64,000 nucleotides of DNA from Bacteroidaceae bacterium (GTDB lineage: Bacteria > Bacteroidota > Bacteroidia > Bacteroidales > Bacteroidaceae): assembly GCA_024688885.1 (NCBI GenBank), contig JAILDV010000010.1:82632-146631 (forward strand), written 5' to 3'. A model generated the notes under the pieces. It saw nothing but the letters and a program-made list of their open reading frames with translations, searched no databases and was not told where the DNA came from. How positions within the stretch are numbered: the first letter of the stretch is position 1; every line of letters starts with the position of its first letter. Below are positions 53,702 through 62,952 of this stretch, in pieces. The translations under genes and the position numbers were made by a program.

Positions 53702-55888
53702 ATGAGCAAACTGAGATTTGACGTGGTGCAGGATGCTTTCAAGAAGAAGGCGGTGCCTGCTGAGAGTCCAGCCGAGAGGACTTCCAAGTATTTCGGCGAA
53801 TTGGTTTTTGACCGCGAGAAGATGCACAAGTATCTGAGCACGGACACGTATGAGGCACTCATCGACTGCATCGACAACGGACATCAACTTGACCGCGCCA
53901 TTGCTGACGAGGTGGCTGACGGCATGAAGACTTGGGCTATGGAGCATGGTGTGACGCATATCACACACTGGTTCCAGCCACTGACCGAGGGTACTGCCGA
54001 GAAGCATGACTCACTGATGGAGTATGACGGCAAGGGCGGTATGTTGGAGGAGTTTGGCGGTAAGTCACTCATTCAGCAGGAGCCTGATGCAAGTTCGTTC
54101 CCAAGTGGTGGTATCCGTGCCACTTTCGAGGCTCGTGGGTACACAGCATGGGACCCTACGTCTCCTGTTTTCATTCAGGATGACACGCTCTGTATCCCAA
54201 CTGTTTTCATCTCTTACACAGGTGAAGCCCTCGACTACAAGACTCCATTGAAGAAGTCTCTGAAGGCCGTGAGCGATGCTGCTGTGCCTATCTGTCAGAT
54301 GTTCGACCCGAAGGTGAAGAAGGTGTATTCTTACCTCGGATGGGAGCAGGAGTACTTCCTCGTGGATGAGGATCTCTATGCTGCACGTCCCGACCTGATG
54401 TTGACAGGCAGAACCCTGATGGGACATGAATCTTCGAAGAACCAGCAGTTGGATGACCACTACTTCGGTGCCATCCCTTCAAGAGTGATGGAGTTCATGA
54501 AAGACGTGGAGATTGCCGGCTATCGTCATGGCATTCCATTGAAGACACGCCATAACGAGGTGGCTCCCAACCAGTTTGAGTTGGCTCCTATCTATGGCGA
54601 GACCAACCTCTCGAACGACCAGAACCAGATGATGATGAACCTGATGAACCAGATTGCCCGCAAGCATGGCTTCGTACTTCTGTTGCACGAAAAACCTTTC
54701 GCTGGCATCAACGGTTCAGGTAAGCACAACAACTGGTCATTGGGCACCGACACAGGCACCCTGTTGCTGGCTCCTGGCAAGGATGCGATGGGCAACCTCC
54801 AGTTCGTCACTTTCTTCGTGAACGTGCTGGTGGCTGTGCAGAAGCACAATGCACTGCTGAAAGCCTCTATCGCCACGGCGACCAACGCTCACCGACTGGG
54901 CGCGAACGAGGCTCCTCCAGCCATCATCTCCTCCTTCTTGGGCGACACGATGACGAAGGTGCTGCGCAAGTTGCTCGAAGTGCCTTCCGACACGCCAATT
55001 GAGATTGCCGGCAAGAAAGGCGCATCAGTAGGACTGGTGGAAATTCCTGAAATCTTCATCGACAACACCGACCGCAACCGCACCAGCCCATTCGCTTTCA
55101 CAGGCAACCGCTTCGAGTTCCGTGCCGTGGGTTCGAGTGCCAACTGTGCAGGTGCCATGACTACGCTCAATGCAGCCGTAGCTGAACAGCTCACCGCTTT
55201 CAAGGCTGCTGTAGATAAGGAACTGGCTGCTGGAAAATCTATGAACATCGCCTTCATGGACGTACTGAAACCTCTCATTTCCAGCATCATCGACACTGTC
55301 TGCTTCGACGGCAACGGCTACACCGATGCATGGAAGGCTGAGGCTAAACGTCGTGGATTGGACACGGAAATCTGTGTGCCACGCATGTTCGACGAGTTCA
55401 CCAAACCTGCTTCTGTCGAGATGTTCACCAAGACAGGTGTCTATACTGAAGCAGAACTGGTTGCCCGCAACGAGGTGAAGTGGGAGACCTACACGAAGAA
55501 GGTGCAGATTGAGGCTCGTGTGATGGGACGCATGGCACTGAACCACATCATCCCTGCAGCCCTCGCCTACAAGACTCGTCTGCTCAACATCGTCACCCAG
55601 CTCAAAGCCCTCTACCCTGAAGACTTCGAGACGATGGCAGAGACCGAGCTGACCCTGCTCCAGCGTGTGACCAAACTCATCGAGGAGGTGCGCACCAAGT
55701 GTGCAGCCATGGTCGATGCCCGCAAGGCAGCCAACAAGATTGAGGACGAGAAGGAGAAGGCACTCGCTTACTACGACATCGCCGAATCCCTCTTCGCCAT
55801 CCGTCGTCCTATCGACAAACTGGAAGAGGTGGTTGACAACGACCTCTGGCCACTTCCAAAGTACCGCGAACTGCTGTTCATCAACTGA
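53702..55888 (+). CDS. glnA: Glutamine synthetase, type III
   Basis: 728-residue GSIII (GlnN type), the usual size and common in Bacteroidetes. Makes Gln from Glu, ammonia and ATP, feeding GltBD, AsnB, PyrG and the purF-type enzyme nearby. Landmarks: WFQPLTEGTAEKHDSL, SSFPSGGIRATFEARGYTAWDP, LGWEQEYFLVD, KTRHNEVAPNQFELAPI, INGSGKHNNWSLGTDTG and NRFEFRAVGSSAN. A terminator follows at 55933-55971. Confidence 0.96.
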   Translation: MSKLRFDVVQDAFKKKAVPAESPAERTSKYFGELVFDREKMHKYLSTDTYEALIDCIDNGHQLDRAIADEVADGMKTWAMEHGVTHITHWFQPLTEGTAEKHDSLMEYDGKGGMLEEFGGKSLIQQEPDASSFPSGGIRATFEARGYTAWDPTSPVFIQDDTLCIPTVFISYTGEALDYKTPLKKSLKAVSDAAVPICQMFDPKVKKVYSYLGWEQEYFLVDEDLYAARPDLMLTGRTLMGHESSKNQQLDDHYFGAIPSRVMEFMKDVEIAGYRHGIPLKTRHNEVAPNQFELAPIYGETNLSNDQNQMMMNLMNQIARKHGFVLLLHEKPFAGINGSGKHNNWSLGTDTGTLLLAPGKDAMGNLQFVTFFVNVLVAVQKHNALLKASIATATNAHRLGANEAPPAIISSFLGDTMTKVLRKLLEVPSDTPIEIAGKKGASVGLVEIPEIFIDNTDRNRTSPFAFTGNRFEFRAVGSSANCAGAMTTLNAAVAEQLTAFKAAVDKELAAGKSMNIAFMDVLKPLISSIIDTVCFDGNGYTDAWKAEAKRRGLDTEICVPRMFDEFTKPASVEMFTKTGVYTEAELVARNEVKWETYTKKVQIEARVMGRMALNHIIPAALAYKTRLLNIVTQLKALYPEDFETMAETELTLLQRVTKLIEEVRTKCAAMVDARKAANKIEDEKEKALAYYDIAESLFAIRRPIDKLEEVVDNDLWPLPKYRELLFIN

Positions 55889-55932
55889 TGTGAATCAGGA
55901 GAGAAATCTCAAATAAACCCATTAAGAATGTA

Positions 55933-55971
55933 TCCCTCAGGCATTGGCAACCGATGCTTGAGGGACTTTTT
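55933..55971 (+). terminator. Terminator of glnA
   Basis: TCCCTCAGGCAT (55933-55944) pairs with ATGCTTGAGGGA (55954-55965), one mismatch, then CTTTTTAT. Confidence 0.8.
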
Positions 55972-56048
55972 ATGGATTGGACGAAACCATTTCATGCCAT
56001 TTTTCCCGAAAATTGAACGGGGAAAGTGTTCCTTTCCATTTTTTTCCC

Positions 56049-56056
56049 TAAATTTG
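56049..56056 (+). promoter_or_regulatory. -7 promoter box for the pectinase gene
   Basis: TAAATTTG, 32 bp before the chosen ATG at 56089. Confidence 0.5.
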
Positions 56057-56088
56057 TGGCATCGTTCACACTTTTCCAGCCTATCAAT

Positions 56089-58734
56089 ATGCAGACCAAA
56101 ACATTTTATCTTCCAATCCTGTTCATCCTTTTCCTTTGTTGCCCCACTCTTCTGATGGCAGATGAATGGGACGAGAACCTATACAGACAAATTGAGGCAA
56201 GCATTTCGCTGCCCACCATCGGGCAAAACGAGGTGACAGTCAGCCGCTTTGGAGCCAGCGAAACAGCATCGGCAGCCAAGAACCAACGTGCCATACAGCG
56301 CGCCATCGACCACTGCACCAAACGAGGAGGTGGCAAGGTGGTGGTGCCTGCCGGGCAAAGGCTACGAACAGGAGCAATAGAGATGAAGAGTGGCGTGAAC
56401 CTATGCATAGAGGAAGGTGCTGTGTTGGAATTTGTGTTTGAACCAGCCCTATACCCCATTGTGGAGACCTCATGGGAGGGGCTCGACTGCTACAATCTTT
56501 CCCCTTGCCTTTATGCTTTCAAGGCTAAAGACATTGCTATAAGTGGCAAGGGAACCATTGACGGTGGTGGTAACAAGGAGACATGGTGGCCATGGTGCGG
56601 TGCCCCCAAATATGGTTGGAAAGAAGGCATGACCAGTCAAAAGAATGGAGGTCGTGCCCGTCTGTTGAAGAATGGCGAGGATGGCGAACCCATGACAGAC
56701 AAGAAAGGCAGACGTTCTGCCCTAAGAACTTTCACTGCCAATGACGGAATGCGTCCCCAACTGGTGGGTTTCAACCAGTGTGAGCGTGTTTTGATAGAGG
56801 ATGTGACCTTGCTGAGTTCCCCATTCTGGGTCATTCATCCACTGAAATGTGTGGATGTAACCGTAAGAGGAGTGCACATCAACAATGATGGTCCTAACGG
56901 TGACGGATGTGACCCTGAATCGTGCAATCGTGTACTGATTGAACATTGCTTCTTCAACACAGGCGATGACTGCATTGCCATTAAAAGTGGAAGAAATCGG
57001 GATGGAAGAACACGTGGCATACCAAGCCAGAACATCATCATTCGTCATTGCGAGATGAAAAACGGGCATGGCGGTGTGGTGATTGGTTCTGAAATCAGTG
57101 GTGGATGCAAAAACGTGTTCGCCCATGACTGCGTGATGGATTCTCCCAACCTCGACCGTGTCTTGCGCATCAAGACCAACTCATGCCGAGGCGGTGTGAT
57201 TGAACACATCAACTTACGAGACATCAAGGTTGGGCAATGCGGCGAATCTGTGCTGAAAATCAATCTGGACTATGAGAACAAGGAAATGTGCTGTCGTGGC
57301 TACTACCCTACCGTGAAAAACGTGTTGATGGAAAATGTGACGTGCGAGAAATCAAAATATGGTGTACAAATCATCGGGTTGGACGAAGACACGTTTGTAC
57401 AGGACATCACGGTGAGGAACTGCCACTTCAATGGTGTGCAGCAAGGCAACACCATCACAGGCAAGACACAGAACATCGTGTTTGACCATCTCTTTGTCAA
57501 CGGTTCTATGTGCCTGCAGGAAAAGCCCTACCAGCACTACAGTGAATGGATGACTTATTCCGAAATGCAAAGGGTGCCCAAAAGTTTCCTGTTAGACTTC
57601 TCCACAAAACCCAAATGGAGTTACGTGATGGGCATCGAACTCGAAGCCATGCTCGACACCTACCTACAATATGGCGGGCAGCGCATCAAAGACTACTGCC
57701 AAGAATATACTGACACGATGATTGACACAAGTGGCAGAATCAGAGGTTACAAGTTGAAAGATTACAATCTTGACAACATCCGAACAGGGCACTTTGTTGC
57801 ACGCATGTATCAGCAACATCCCGAAGCCAAGAATCTGCTCGCCATGAAGACCCTGATGAAACAGCTGTCCCAACAGCCCCGCACCGAGGCAGACCATGTC
57901 TTCTGGCACAAAGCCATCTACAGTTATCAGGTATGGCTCGACGGCATCTTTATGGGGCTCCCCTACTACACCCTCTCCGCATCCATGCTGCTCAAGCCTC
58001 AGGAAGCAAAGAAAGTGTACGACGATGCTGTCGAACAGGCAAAAACCACCTACGAGCGAACCCTTGACCCTCTCACAGGCCTCAATCGCCACGCATGGGA
58101 CGAAACCCGGCAAATGTTTTGGGCTGACACAACCACAGGACTGAGCCAGCATTGTTGGGGACGCGCACAAGGATGGTACACAATGGCTCTCATAGAATTG
58201 CTGGACGTGTTGCCAGAGGATTATGAAAGACGTGCCGAAGTGATTGAACTGCTGAAAAAAGATTTGGATGCAGTGGTGAAATGGCAAGACAAAAATACAG
58301 GCGTGTGGTTTCAAGTGATGGATGCTCCCCAACGTGAAGGCAACTATCTCGAAGCCACTTGCTCCTCCATGTTTGCCTACGTGCTTCTGAAAGCCTATCG
58401 GAAAGGGTACGTCAGCAGTGCCTATCGGGATGCAGGCATCCGTGCCTACAAGGGCATCATCAACCACTTCGTCAGAGTGAATGCAGACCACACCCTTTCG
58501 CTCACTCGTTGCTGCTCGGTGGCTGGATTAGGTCCTGGCATCAGCCCTCAAGTGCTCAAGGCGGCTCCTGACGTAAAAGAGAATCTGCGACGCGACGGCT
58601 CCTTTGACTACTATATCTCAGAACCCATCCGCGACAACGACGCCAAAGGTGTTGGTCCCTTCATCTGGGCATCGCTGGAAATGGAGGCGCTCGGCTACAA
58701 CACTAACAACACACTTGCCACCGAAAAACAATAA
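56089..58734 (+). CDS. Secreted GH28 polygalacturonase fused to GH105 hydrolase
   Basis: 881 residues. Signal peptide (FYLPILFILFLCCPTLLMA), then a GH28 beta-helix (~25-480) with catalytic Asp cluster NGDGCDPESC, NTGDDCIAIKSG, GHGGVVIGSE and RIKTN. The second half (~500-875) is GH105-like (unsaturated rhamnogalacturonyl/glucuronyl hydrolase), an alpha/alpha barrel with HAWDETRQMFWADTTTGLSQHCWGRAQGW and YLEATCSSMFAYVLL. One enzyme would both cut pectin chains and process the ends. An ATG at 56026 is too near the promoter box and spoils the signal peptide. Confidence 0.88.
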   Translation: MQTKTFYLPILFILFLCCPTLLMADEWDENLYRQIEASISLPTIGQNEVTVSRFGASETASAAKNQRAIQRAIDHCTKRGGGKVVVPAGQRLRTGAIEMKSGVNLCIEEGAVLEFVFEPALYPIVETSWEGLDCYNLSPCLYAFKAKDIAISGKGTIDGGGNKETWWPWCGAPKYGWKEGMTSQKNGGRARLLKNGEDGEPMTDKKGRRSALRTFTANDGMRPQLVGFNQCERVLIEDVTLLSSPFWVIHPLKCVDVTVRGVHINNDGPNGDGCDPESCNRVLIEHCFFNTGDDCIAIKSGRNRDGRTRGIPSQNIIIRHCEMKNGHGGVVIGSEISGGCKNVFAHDCVMDSPNLDRVLRIKTNSCRGGVIEHINLRDIKVGQCGESVLKINLDYENKEMCCRGYYPTVKNVLMENVTCEKSKYGVQIIGLDEDTFVQDITVRNCHFNGVQQGNTITGKTQNIVFDHLFVNGSMCLQEKPYQHYSEWMTYSEMQRVPKSFLLDFSTKPKWSYVMGIELEAMLDTYLQYGGQRIKDYCQEYTDTMIDTSGRIRGYKLKDYNLDNIRTGHFVARMYQQHPEAKNLLAMKTLMKQLSQQPRTEADHVFWHKAIYSYQVWLDGIFMGLPYYTLSASMLLKPQEAKKVYDDAVEQAKTTYERTLDPLTGLNRHAWDETRQMFWADTTTGLSQHCWGRAQGWYTMALIELLDVLPEDYERRAEVIELLKKDLDAVVKWQDKNTGVWFQVMDAPQREGNYLEATCSSMFAYVLLKAYRKGYVSSAYRDAGIRAYKGIINHFVRVNADHTLSLTRCCSVAGLGPGISPQVLKAAPDVKENLRRDGSFDYYISEPIRDNDAKGVGPFIWASLEMEALGYNTNNTLATEKQ

Positions 58735-58739
58735 AGAAC

Positions 58740-59492
58740 ATGAAGACCGTACAGAAGAAAGCCATCATCATCGGAGCCACATCGGGCATCGGACTCGAAA
58801 TGGTGAAGGTGCTCACCGCACAAGGCTGGCAGGTGGGCATTGCTGGTCGTCGGCAAGAACGACTGCAGCAGATTCAGAGCAAGAACCTCGATGTGGTTGC
58901 CACCGAGTGCATCGACATCACCAAAGAGGATGCCCCTCGCCATCTCCTCACCCTCATCGGAAAGACGGGAGGCATGGACCTCTATTTTCATAGTGCCGGA
59001 GTCGGTTACCAAAACCCTGCCCTCGACATGGAAAAGGAGATGGCAACCGTTGCCACCAACGTGACAGGTTTCACCCAAATGGTCGATACCGCCTTCCACT
59101 ACTTCATGGAGCATCCCGAACAGGAAGCCCACCTCGCCGTCATCAGCAGCATTGCTGGCACACGAGGATTAGGTGCTGCCCCTGCTTATTCCTCCACCAA
59201 ACGCTACATCAACCACTACCTCGAATGTCTCACCCAACTCTGCCACATCCGAGGCATCCATCACATCCACCTCCACGACATTCGTCCTGGCTTTGTCCGC
59301 ACTCCCCTCCTTTCCGACGGACACCGCTACCCTCTCCAACTCGACCCGCACCGCGTTGCCCTCTCCATCGCCAAAGGCATCCGTGCCAACCGCTCCATCA
59401 TCACCATCGATTGGCGCTACCGCCTCCTCGTCTTCTTCTGGCGACTTGTTCCCCGATGGCTGTGGGTGAGGTTGAAGGTGGCATCTAAATGA
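58740..59492 (+). CDS. Short-chain dehydrogenase/reductase
   Basis: 250-residue SDR with the NAD(P) motif IIGATSGIGLEM, the HSAGVG block, catalytic Ser in SSIAGTRG and YSSTKRYIN (Tyr and Lys). The C-terminus has a hydrophobic stretch (RLLVFFWRLVPRWLWVRL). Substrate unknown. It follows the pectinase gene by 5 bp, so it may act on a sugar or uronate product, but the link is only positional. Confidence 0.85.
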   Translation: MKTVQKKAIIIGATSGIGLEMVKVLTAQGWQVGIAGRRQERLQQIQSKNLDVVATECIDITKEDAPRHLLTLIGKTGGMDLYFHSAGVGYQNPALDMEKEMATVATNVTGFTQMVDTAFHYFMEHPEQEAHLAVISSIAGTRGLGAAPAYSSTKRYINHYLECLTQLCHIRGIHHIHLHDIRPGFVRTPLLSDGHRYPLQLDPHRVALSIAKGIRANRSIITIDWRYRLLVFFWRLVPRWLWVRLKVASK

Positions 59493-59553
59493 AAAAACTT
59501 GATGCTCCGTTCATTTTTTTTACGTTATTTCTTCTATTCTCAGAAAAATGCCG

Positions 59554-59561
59554 TATCTTTG
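59554..59561 (+). promoter_or_regulatory. -7 promoter box for the PIN toxin-antitoxin pair
   Basis: TATCTTTG, 23 bp before the antitoxin ATG. Confidence 0.65.
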
Positions 59562-59584
59562 CCCCTTGAAAAAAGCTACCGATT

Positions 59585-59836
59585 ATGACAACAATGACTT
59601 TACAAATCCCTAATGCCCAAGTGGGCTGGTTTGAACAGATGGTTCAGTCGATGGGATGGAGAATGATAAAAAAGGTTTCTTCCAAGACTGGTGTGCAGAC
59701 TCCGAAGCGTGTTTATGAAAAGGAAGTGGATGAATTGCTTCGCATGTTCAAAACTGACAAAATTTCACAAGAAGAAGTTGATAAAGAATGTGAACTCGTA
59801 AGAGAAGAGTTGTACAATGCCGCGCAAGAAAACTAA
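59585..59836 (+). CDS. Putative antitoxin of a PIN-type pair
   Basis: 83-residue protein, no named family recognised. The first half (MTLQIPNAQVGWFEQMVQSMGW) may form a small DNA-binding fold; the second half is a charged helix with KISQEEVDKECELVREELY, as expected for a toxin-binding tail. It overlaps the PIN gene by 20 bases, the classical antitoxin-toxin arrangement. Confidence 0.7.
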   Translation: MTTMTLQIPNAQVGWFEQMVQSMGWRMIKKVSSKTGVQTPKRVYEKEVDELLRMFKTDKISQEEVDKECELVREELYNAAQEN

Positions 59837-60236
59837 AATCATTATTGATACAAATCTCTGGATTTCATTCCTAATAGGTCTGAAGACCTCTTCTGCCATC
59901 CGTAATATTTTGACAGATCAAACTGTTTGTATTGTAATGACAGAAAGGCTTGAAAAAGAGATTATGGCTGTTGCCACTCGCCCCAAGTTTAGCCGATATT
60001 TTGACCCTAATGCTTGCCATCAGTTGCTTTCTTTCCTTCGTCAGCGTTCCGACAACTACCTCATCCACAAGATTCCTCAACGATGCAGAGACCCCAAAGA
60101 TGACTACCTTTTGGAACTTGCACAAGTATCCGATGCAGATATCCTTGTGACTGGTGACAAAGATTTGCTTGACCTGCGCACTTTCGGAATATGTAAAATC
60201 CTTACATTAGCAGAATTCAAGAATCTATTTTTGTAA
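59817..60236 (+). CDS. PIN-domain toxin
   Basis: 139-residue putative ribonuclease of the PIN family (COG1569-like). Acidic metal-binding residues: Asp in IIIDTNLWISFL, Glu in MTERLEKEIMAV, Asp in DPKDDYLLELA and DILVTGDKDLLDL. It should cut RNA when its antitoxin is lost. Such pairs are mobile, in keeping with the accessory character of this end of the window. Confidence 0.85.
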   Translation: MPRKKTKIIIDTNLWISFLIGLKTSSAIRNILTDQTVCIVMTERLEKEIMAVATRPKFSRYFDPNACHQLLSFLRQRSDNYLIHKIPQRCRDPKDDYLLELAQVSDADILVTGDKDLLDLRTFGICKILTLAEFKNLFL

Positions 60237-60376
60237 CAACACCTTCCTTTTTAGGATGCAAGAAAACTTAATCTATAATAATCTATAACAAATAGAGATA
60301 TAAACATACATGAACGGATAGACCGACATAACATGACATAAAGAAGCGTTGACTTTTTGATTCTTAGTTCAGAAAT

Positions 60377-60523
60377 TTCGCCAAAATATCTCGCAAGAAT
60401 AAAAGAGTTGATGCTCGCGTTTTTAGGCGCGGGCTGAAACTTGTATCTGCGAGAACGGCGTTTGGCGATGCCTCTGAACTGGATGCACTGAATCAGACTC
60501 GCGCCGTTATTTTTTCGCCAAAC
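60377..60523 (+). promoter_or_regulatory. Leader with mutually exclusive pairings before the TlpA-like gene
   Basis: GTTTGGCGA (60460-60468) is complementary to TCGCCAAA upstream (60379-60386) and to TCGCCAAAC downstream (60515-60523), which ends 9 nt before the ATG at 60533. AACGGCG (60454-60460) can also pair with CGCCGTT (60502-60508), which is followed by ATTTTTT, and GCTCGCG (60414-60420) with CGCGGGC (60428-60434). The rest of the 296-bp gap, 60237-60376, is AT-rich with no gene seen. Confidence 0.5.
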
Positions 60524-60532
60524 TATATAATC

Positions 60533-62593
60533 ATGAACAAGAAAACAATTATTACCATCTTTTTATCCGCAATGATGCTCTTTCTGTTGAGTGCATGCAA
60601 CGGCAACGACATCACGGACACCTATTGGCGCAACGACAAGACGGGCGAGTGGCTGATAGGACTGACCGATGACGGAGTGATTTACGACAGCAAGGTGTGG
60701 GGCATCTCGAAGATGGACGAAAGAGATGGTACTTACACCATACAGGCAAACTATGGCATGAACAGCCTTGACATCAACATCGGCAGTGAACAGAACGGCA
60801 AGCGCACCATCACCATTGGTGACAAACAGTATGATTGCAGCCTCATCGACAACGGCTGGTATCTGCCCGACTATCCAGAGAAAGACACATGCACCACGTT
60901 TGCTAACAACAATTATCGCGAGGGCGACAGCGTGACCATCATCGGATGGGTGCGTCCTCTGCCTGCAGTCATTAACTGGCTGAAGAACAAGGCAGAGGGG
61001 AAAGAGGGGAATAGCAATGAGGTGTCCGTCGAGATGATGGCCAACATCCTGACAGACGAAGTGCCATCGTTCACGGCACCGATAGACTCCTACAACCATT
61101 TCGAACTGCGGATACCGATAGAGAACACAACATCCTTCTATCTGGATGGTGCCCATTGGTCAGCGAGAGTGGTGGCAGAACCCAACGAGACGTACTTCCT
61201 AATGATTGACCTACTGAACAGGAAGAAGCTCTTCATGGGCAAGAATGCCCGTTTGCAGAACGAGGTCAATGCCCACGACATCTCCATCCACTCATACGGT
61301 GGGGAGAGATTGGAGAAGATGGGGACAGTCATGGACATCCTCGACAGCGTCAGGATGCAGACAAAAGAGACCATGCAGCAACTGGACGAAGTGTGCCGCC
61401 AGCATTCCACCCTCTCAGAACGGTACCGTGTCTTCTATCGCAACAAGATATTGACTAACTACGCCCGCATCTTGACACAGGGCATGTATCTTGCGCCCAA
61501 CTATAAGGTGCCCGAGGAATACAGCAAGGCGGTGGAAGAGGAGTATTGGAAAGAATTTGCCGAGCCATATACGATGGATGCATACACATTCTCGCAGTTC
61601 TTCAAAGACTATGCTTTCCTTCTGAATAATACGGCTCAGGACAAGATTGACTTTTCAATGAAATGGATCATGGATCAAGCCGAGAGGGACGGCATCGTCA
61701 ACTTGTCAGCCAAAGACAGGGAAGCCATCAGGCAGTACGACGAGGCATATCCCACATATTGGGAGAAAAGACAAAACGCTCCAGACAGCGTGCAAGAGAA
61801 GTTGATTGACGATGAATTTGGCAAGAACGACTTTGTGAAAGCCGTGGTCGCCATACAGAATCGAAGCCCTAAATACGAAGACTACTCACTCCAAAAATTC
61901 AGGAAACGCGAATTGGAGCAGATGGTGAAAGAAATGAACGAGCACGAATGGTCAGTGACGGCGCAAGACATCATGCTCTGCCGACTCATCCGCCAAGACA
62001 TCGACTGGAGCCGCAAGCCGCTCAGCAAGGAGATTCTCGCTTTTGCCGACGAGCATATCCACATGCCCATAGCCCTCCACGCCGTGCATACCATCAACGA
62101 CAAATATGAGCAGATAGGCAAAAGCAAACTCTCGAACGAGGACCACATAAAATCGAACGATGCCGTGAAGAACATGAGCGACGGCGAGAAGATTTTCCGC
62201 AAAATCATTGAGCCTTACAAGGGCAAAATCATCCTCGTCGATATTTGGGGCACATGGTGTGTTCCCTGCAAGAAGCGCCTTTCCCACTCTCAGGAGGAAT
62301 ACGAGCGACTGAAAGACTTCGACATCGTTTATCTCTACCTCTGCAACCACAGCAGCGACGAGTCGTGGAAGAACGTCATCAAGGAGTACAAGGTGGAAGG
62401 CAAAAATGTGGTTCACTACAACCTGCCCGACGAGCAGCAGAGTGCCGTAGAAAACTATATCGGCGTGAACGGTTACCCCACCTACAAACTCATTGACCGC
62501 GACGGCACACTGCTCGACGTCAATGCCGACCCGATAGACCTTGACGCACTTGCAGACTTGTTGGAAAGAATAAAGACTGTCGAAAAGAAATAG
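60533..62593 (+). CDS. Large thioredoxin-like (TlpA-type) lipoprotein
   Basis: 686-residue lipoprotein (FLLSACNGND lipobox). An N-terminal beta-rich domain (~25-240) and a long helical middle (~250-540) lead to a C-terminal TlpA/thioredoxin domain (~555-686) with WCVPCKK (Cys pair near 575 and 578) and the cis-Pro in VNGYPTYKLID. It probably handles disulfides in the periplasm or at the surface; Bacteroidales have many such lipoproteins whose targets are unknown. No standard -7 box was found; the leader may contain regulation. Confidence 0.85.
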   Translation: MNKKTIITIFLSAMMLFLLSACNGNDITDTYWRNDKTGEWLIGLTDDGVIYDSKVWGISKMDERDGTYTIQANYGMNSLDINIGSEQNGKRTITIGDKQYDCSLIDNGWYLPDYPEKDTCTTFANNNYREGDSVTIIGWVRPLPAVINWLKNKAEGKEGNSNEVSVEMMANILTDEVPSFTAPIDSYNHFELRIPIENTTSFYLDGAHWSARVVAEPNETYFLMIDLLNRKKLFMGKNARLQNEVNAHDISIHSYGGERLEKMGTVMDILDSVRMQTKETMQQLDEVCRQHSTLSERYRVFYRNKILTNYARILTQGMYLAPNYKVPEEYSKAVEEEYWKEFAEPYTMDAYTFSQFFKDYAFLLNNTAQDKIDFSMKWIMDQAERDGIVNLSAKDREAIRQYDEAYPTYWEKRQNAPDSVQEKLIDDEFGKNDFVKAVVAIQNRSPKYEDYSLQKFRKRELEQMVKEMNEHEWSVTAQDIMLCRLIRQDIDWSRKPLSKEILAFADEHIHMPIALHAVHTINDKYEQIGKSKLSNEDHIKSNDAVKNMSDGEKIFRKIIEPYKGKIILVDIWGTWCVPCKKRLSHSQEEYERLKDFDIVYLYLCNHSSDESWKNVIKEYKVEGKNVVHYNLPDEQQSAVENYIGVNGYPTYKLIDRDGTLLDVNADPIDLDALADLLERIKTVEKK

Positions 62594-62662
62594 CACTTGT
62601 AACAATTTGAGCATCAATTGTGCGCACCGTGCGCTTCTCATTTCGCACACCCAGCGCATAAT

Positions 62663-62708
62663 ATTACGGGCACTCAGCGCATGTTATTTCGCGCTGAGTG
62701 CCCGTAAT
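62663..62708. terminator. Strong hairpin between convergent genes
   Basis: A perfect 18-bp stem, ATTACGGGCACTCAGCGC (62663-62680) with GCGCTGAGTGCCCGTAAT (62691-62708), loop 10 nt, between the TlpA-like gene and the convergent small-peptide gene. No long T-run on either side. Confidence 0.65.
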
Positions 62709-62724
62709 TCTATAATAATGCTGA

Positions 62725-62937
62725 TTACCAAAGCAACCCGTTCAATCCAAGTTCTCCTTCAAGGTCTTCAAAGTCTGGCATTTCTTTAGCTGCTGGAATA
62801 AGGCTTCCACCAGTGTCCACACCGCCAAAGCCTGGTGCTCCTGGTATACCACTACCTCCTACGCCACTGGCGCACAATGGCAACATGTCCTTCATTGTCA
62901 CTTGCTCCATCTGGGGAGCCATATATGTCTTTTTCAT
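62725..62937 (-). CDS. Small Gly-rich peptide gene with strong Shine-Dalgarno
   Basis: 70 residues, starting MKKTYMAPQMEQVTM, with a Gly/Pro-rich core (CASGVGGSGIPGAPGFGG) and an acidic, Leu/Gly end. A leader-like N-terminus plus a Gly-rich core is common among short Bacteroidales proteins of unknown function and superficially like modified-peptide precursors. An AGGAGG (62946-62951) lies 8 nt before the ATG, unusually strong for this phylum. It follows a C-terminal remnant at 62953-63117 on the same strand. Function unknown. Confidence 0.6.
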   Translation of the reverse strand: MKKTYMAPQMEQVTMKDMLPLCASGVGGSGIPGAPGFGGVDTGGSLIPAAKEMPDFEDLEGELGLNGLLW

Positions 62938-62952
62938 GAGTTTGTCCTCCTA

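Noticed and set aside
60237..60376. Further gene between the PIN toxin and the TlpA-like gene
   Set aside because: No open frame of useful length and no promoter-start pair.
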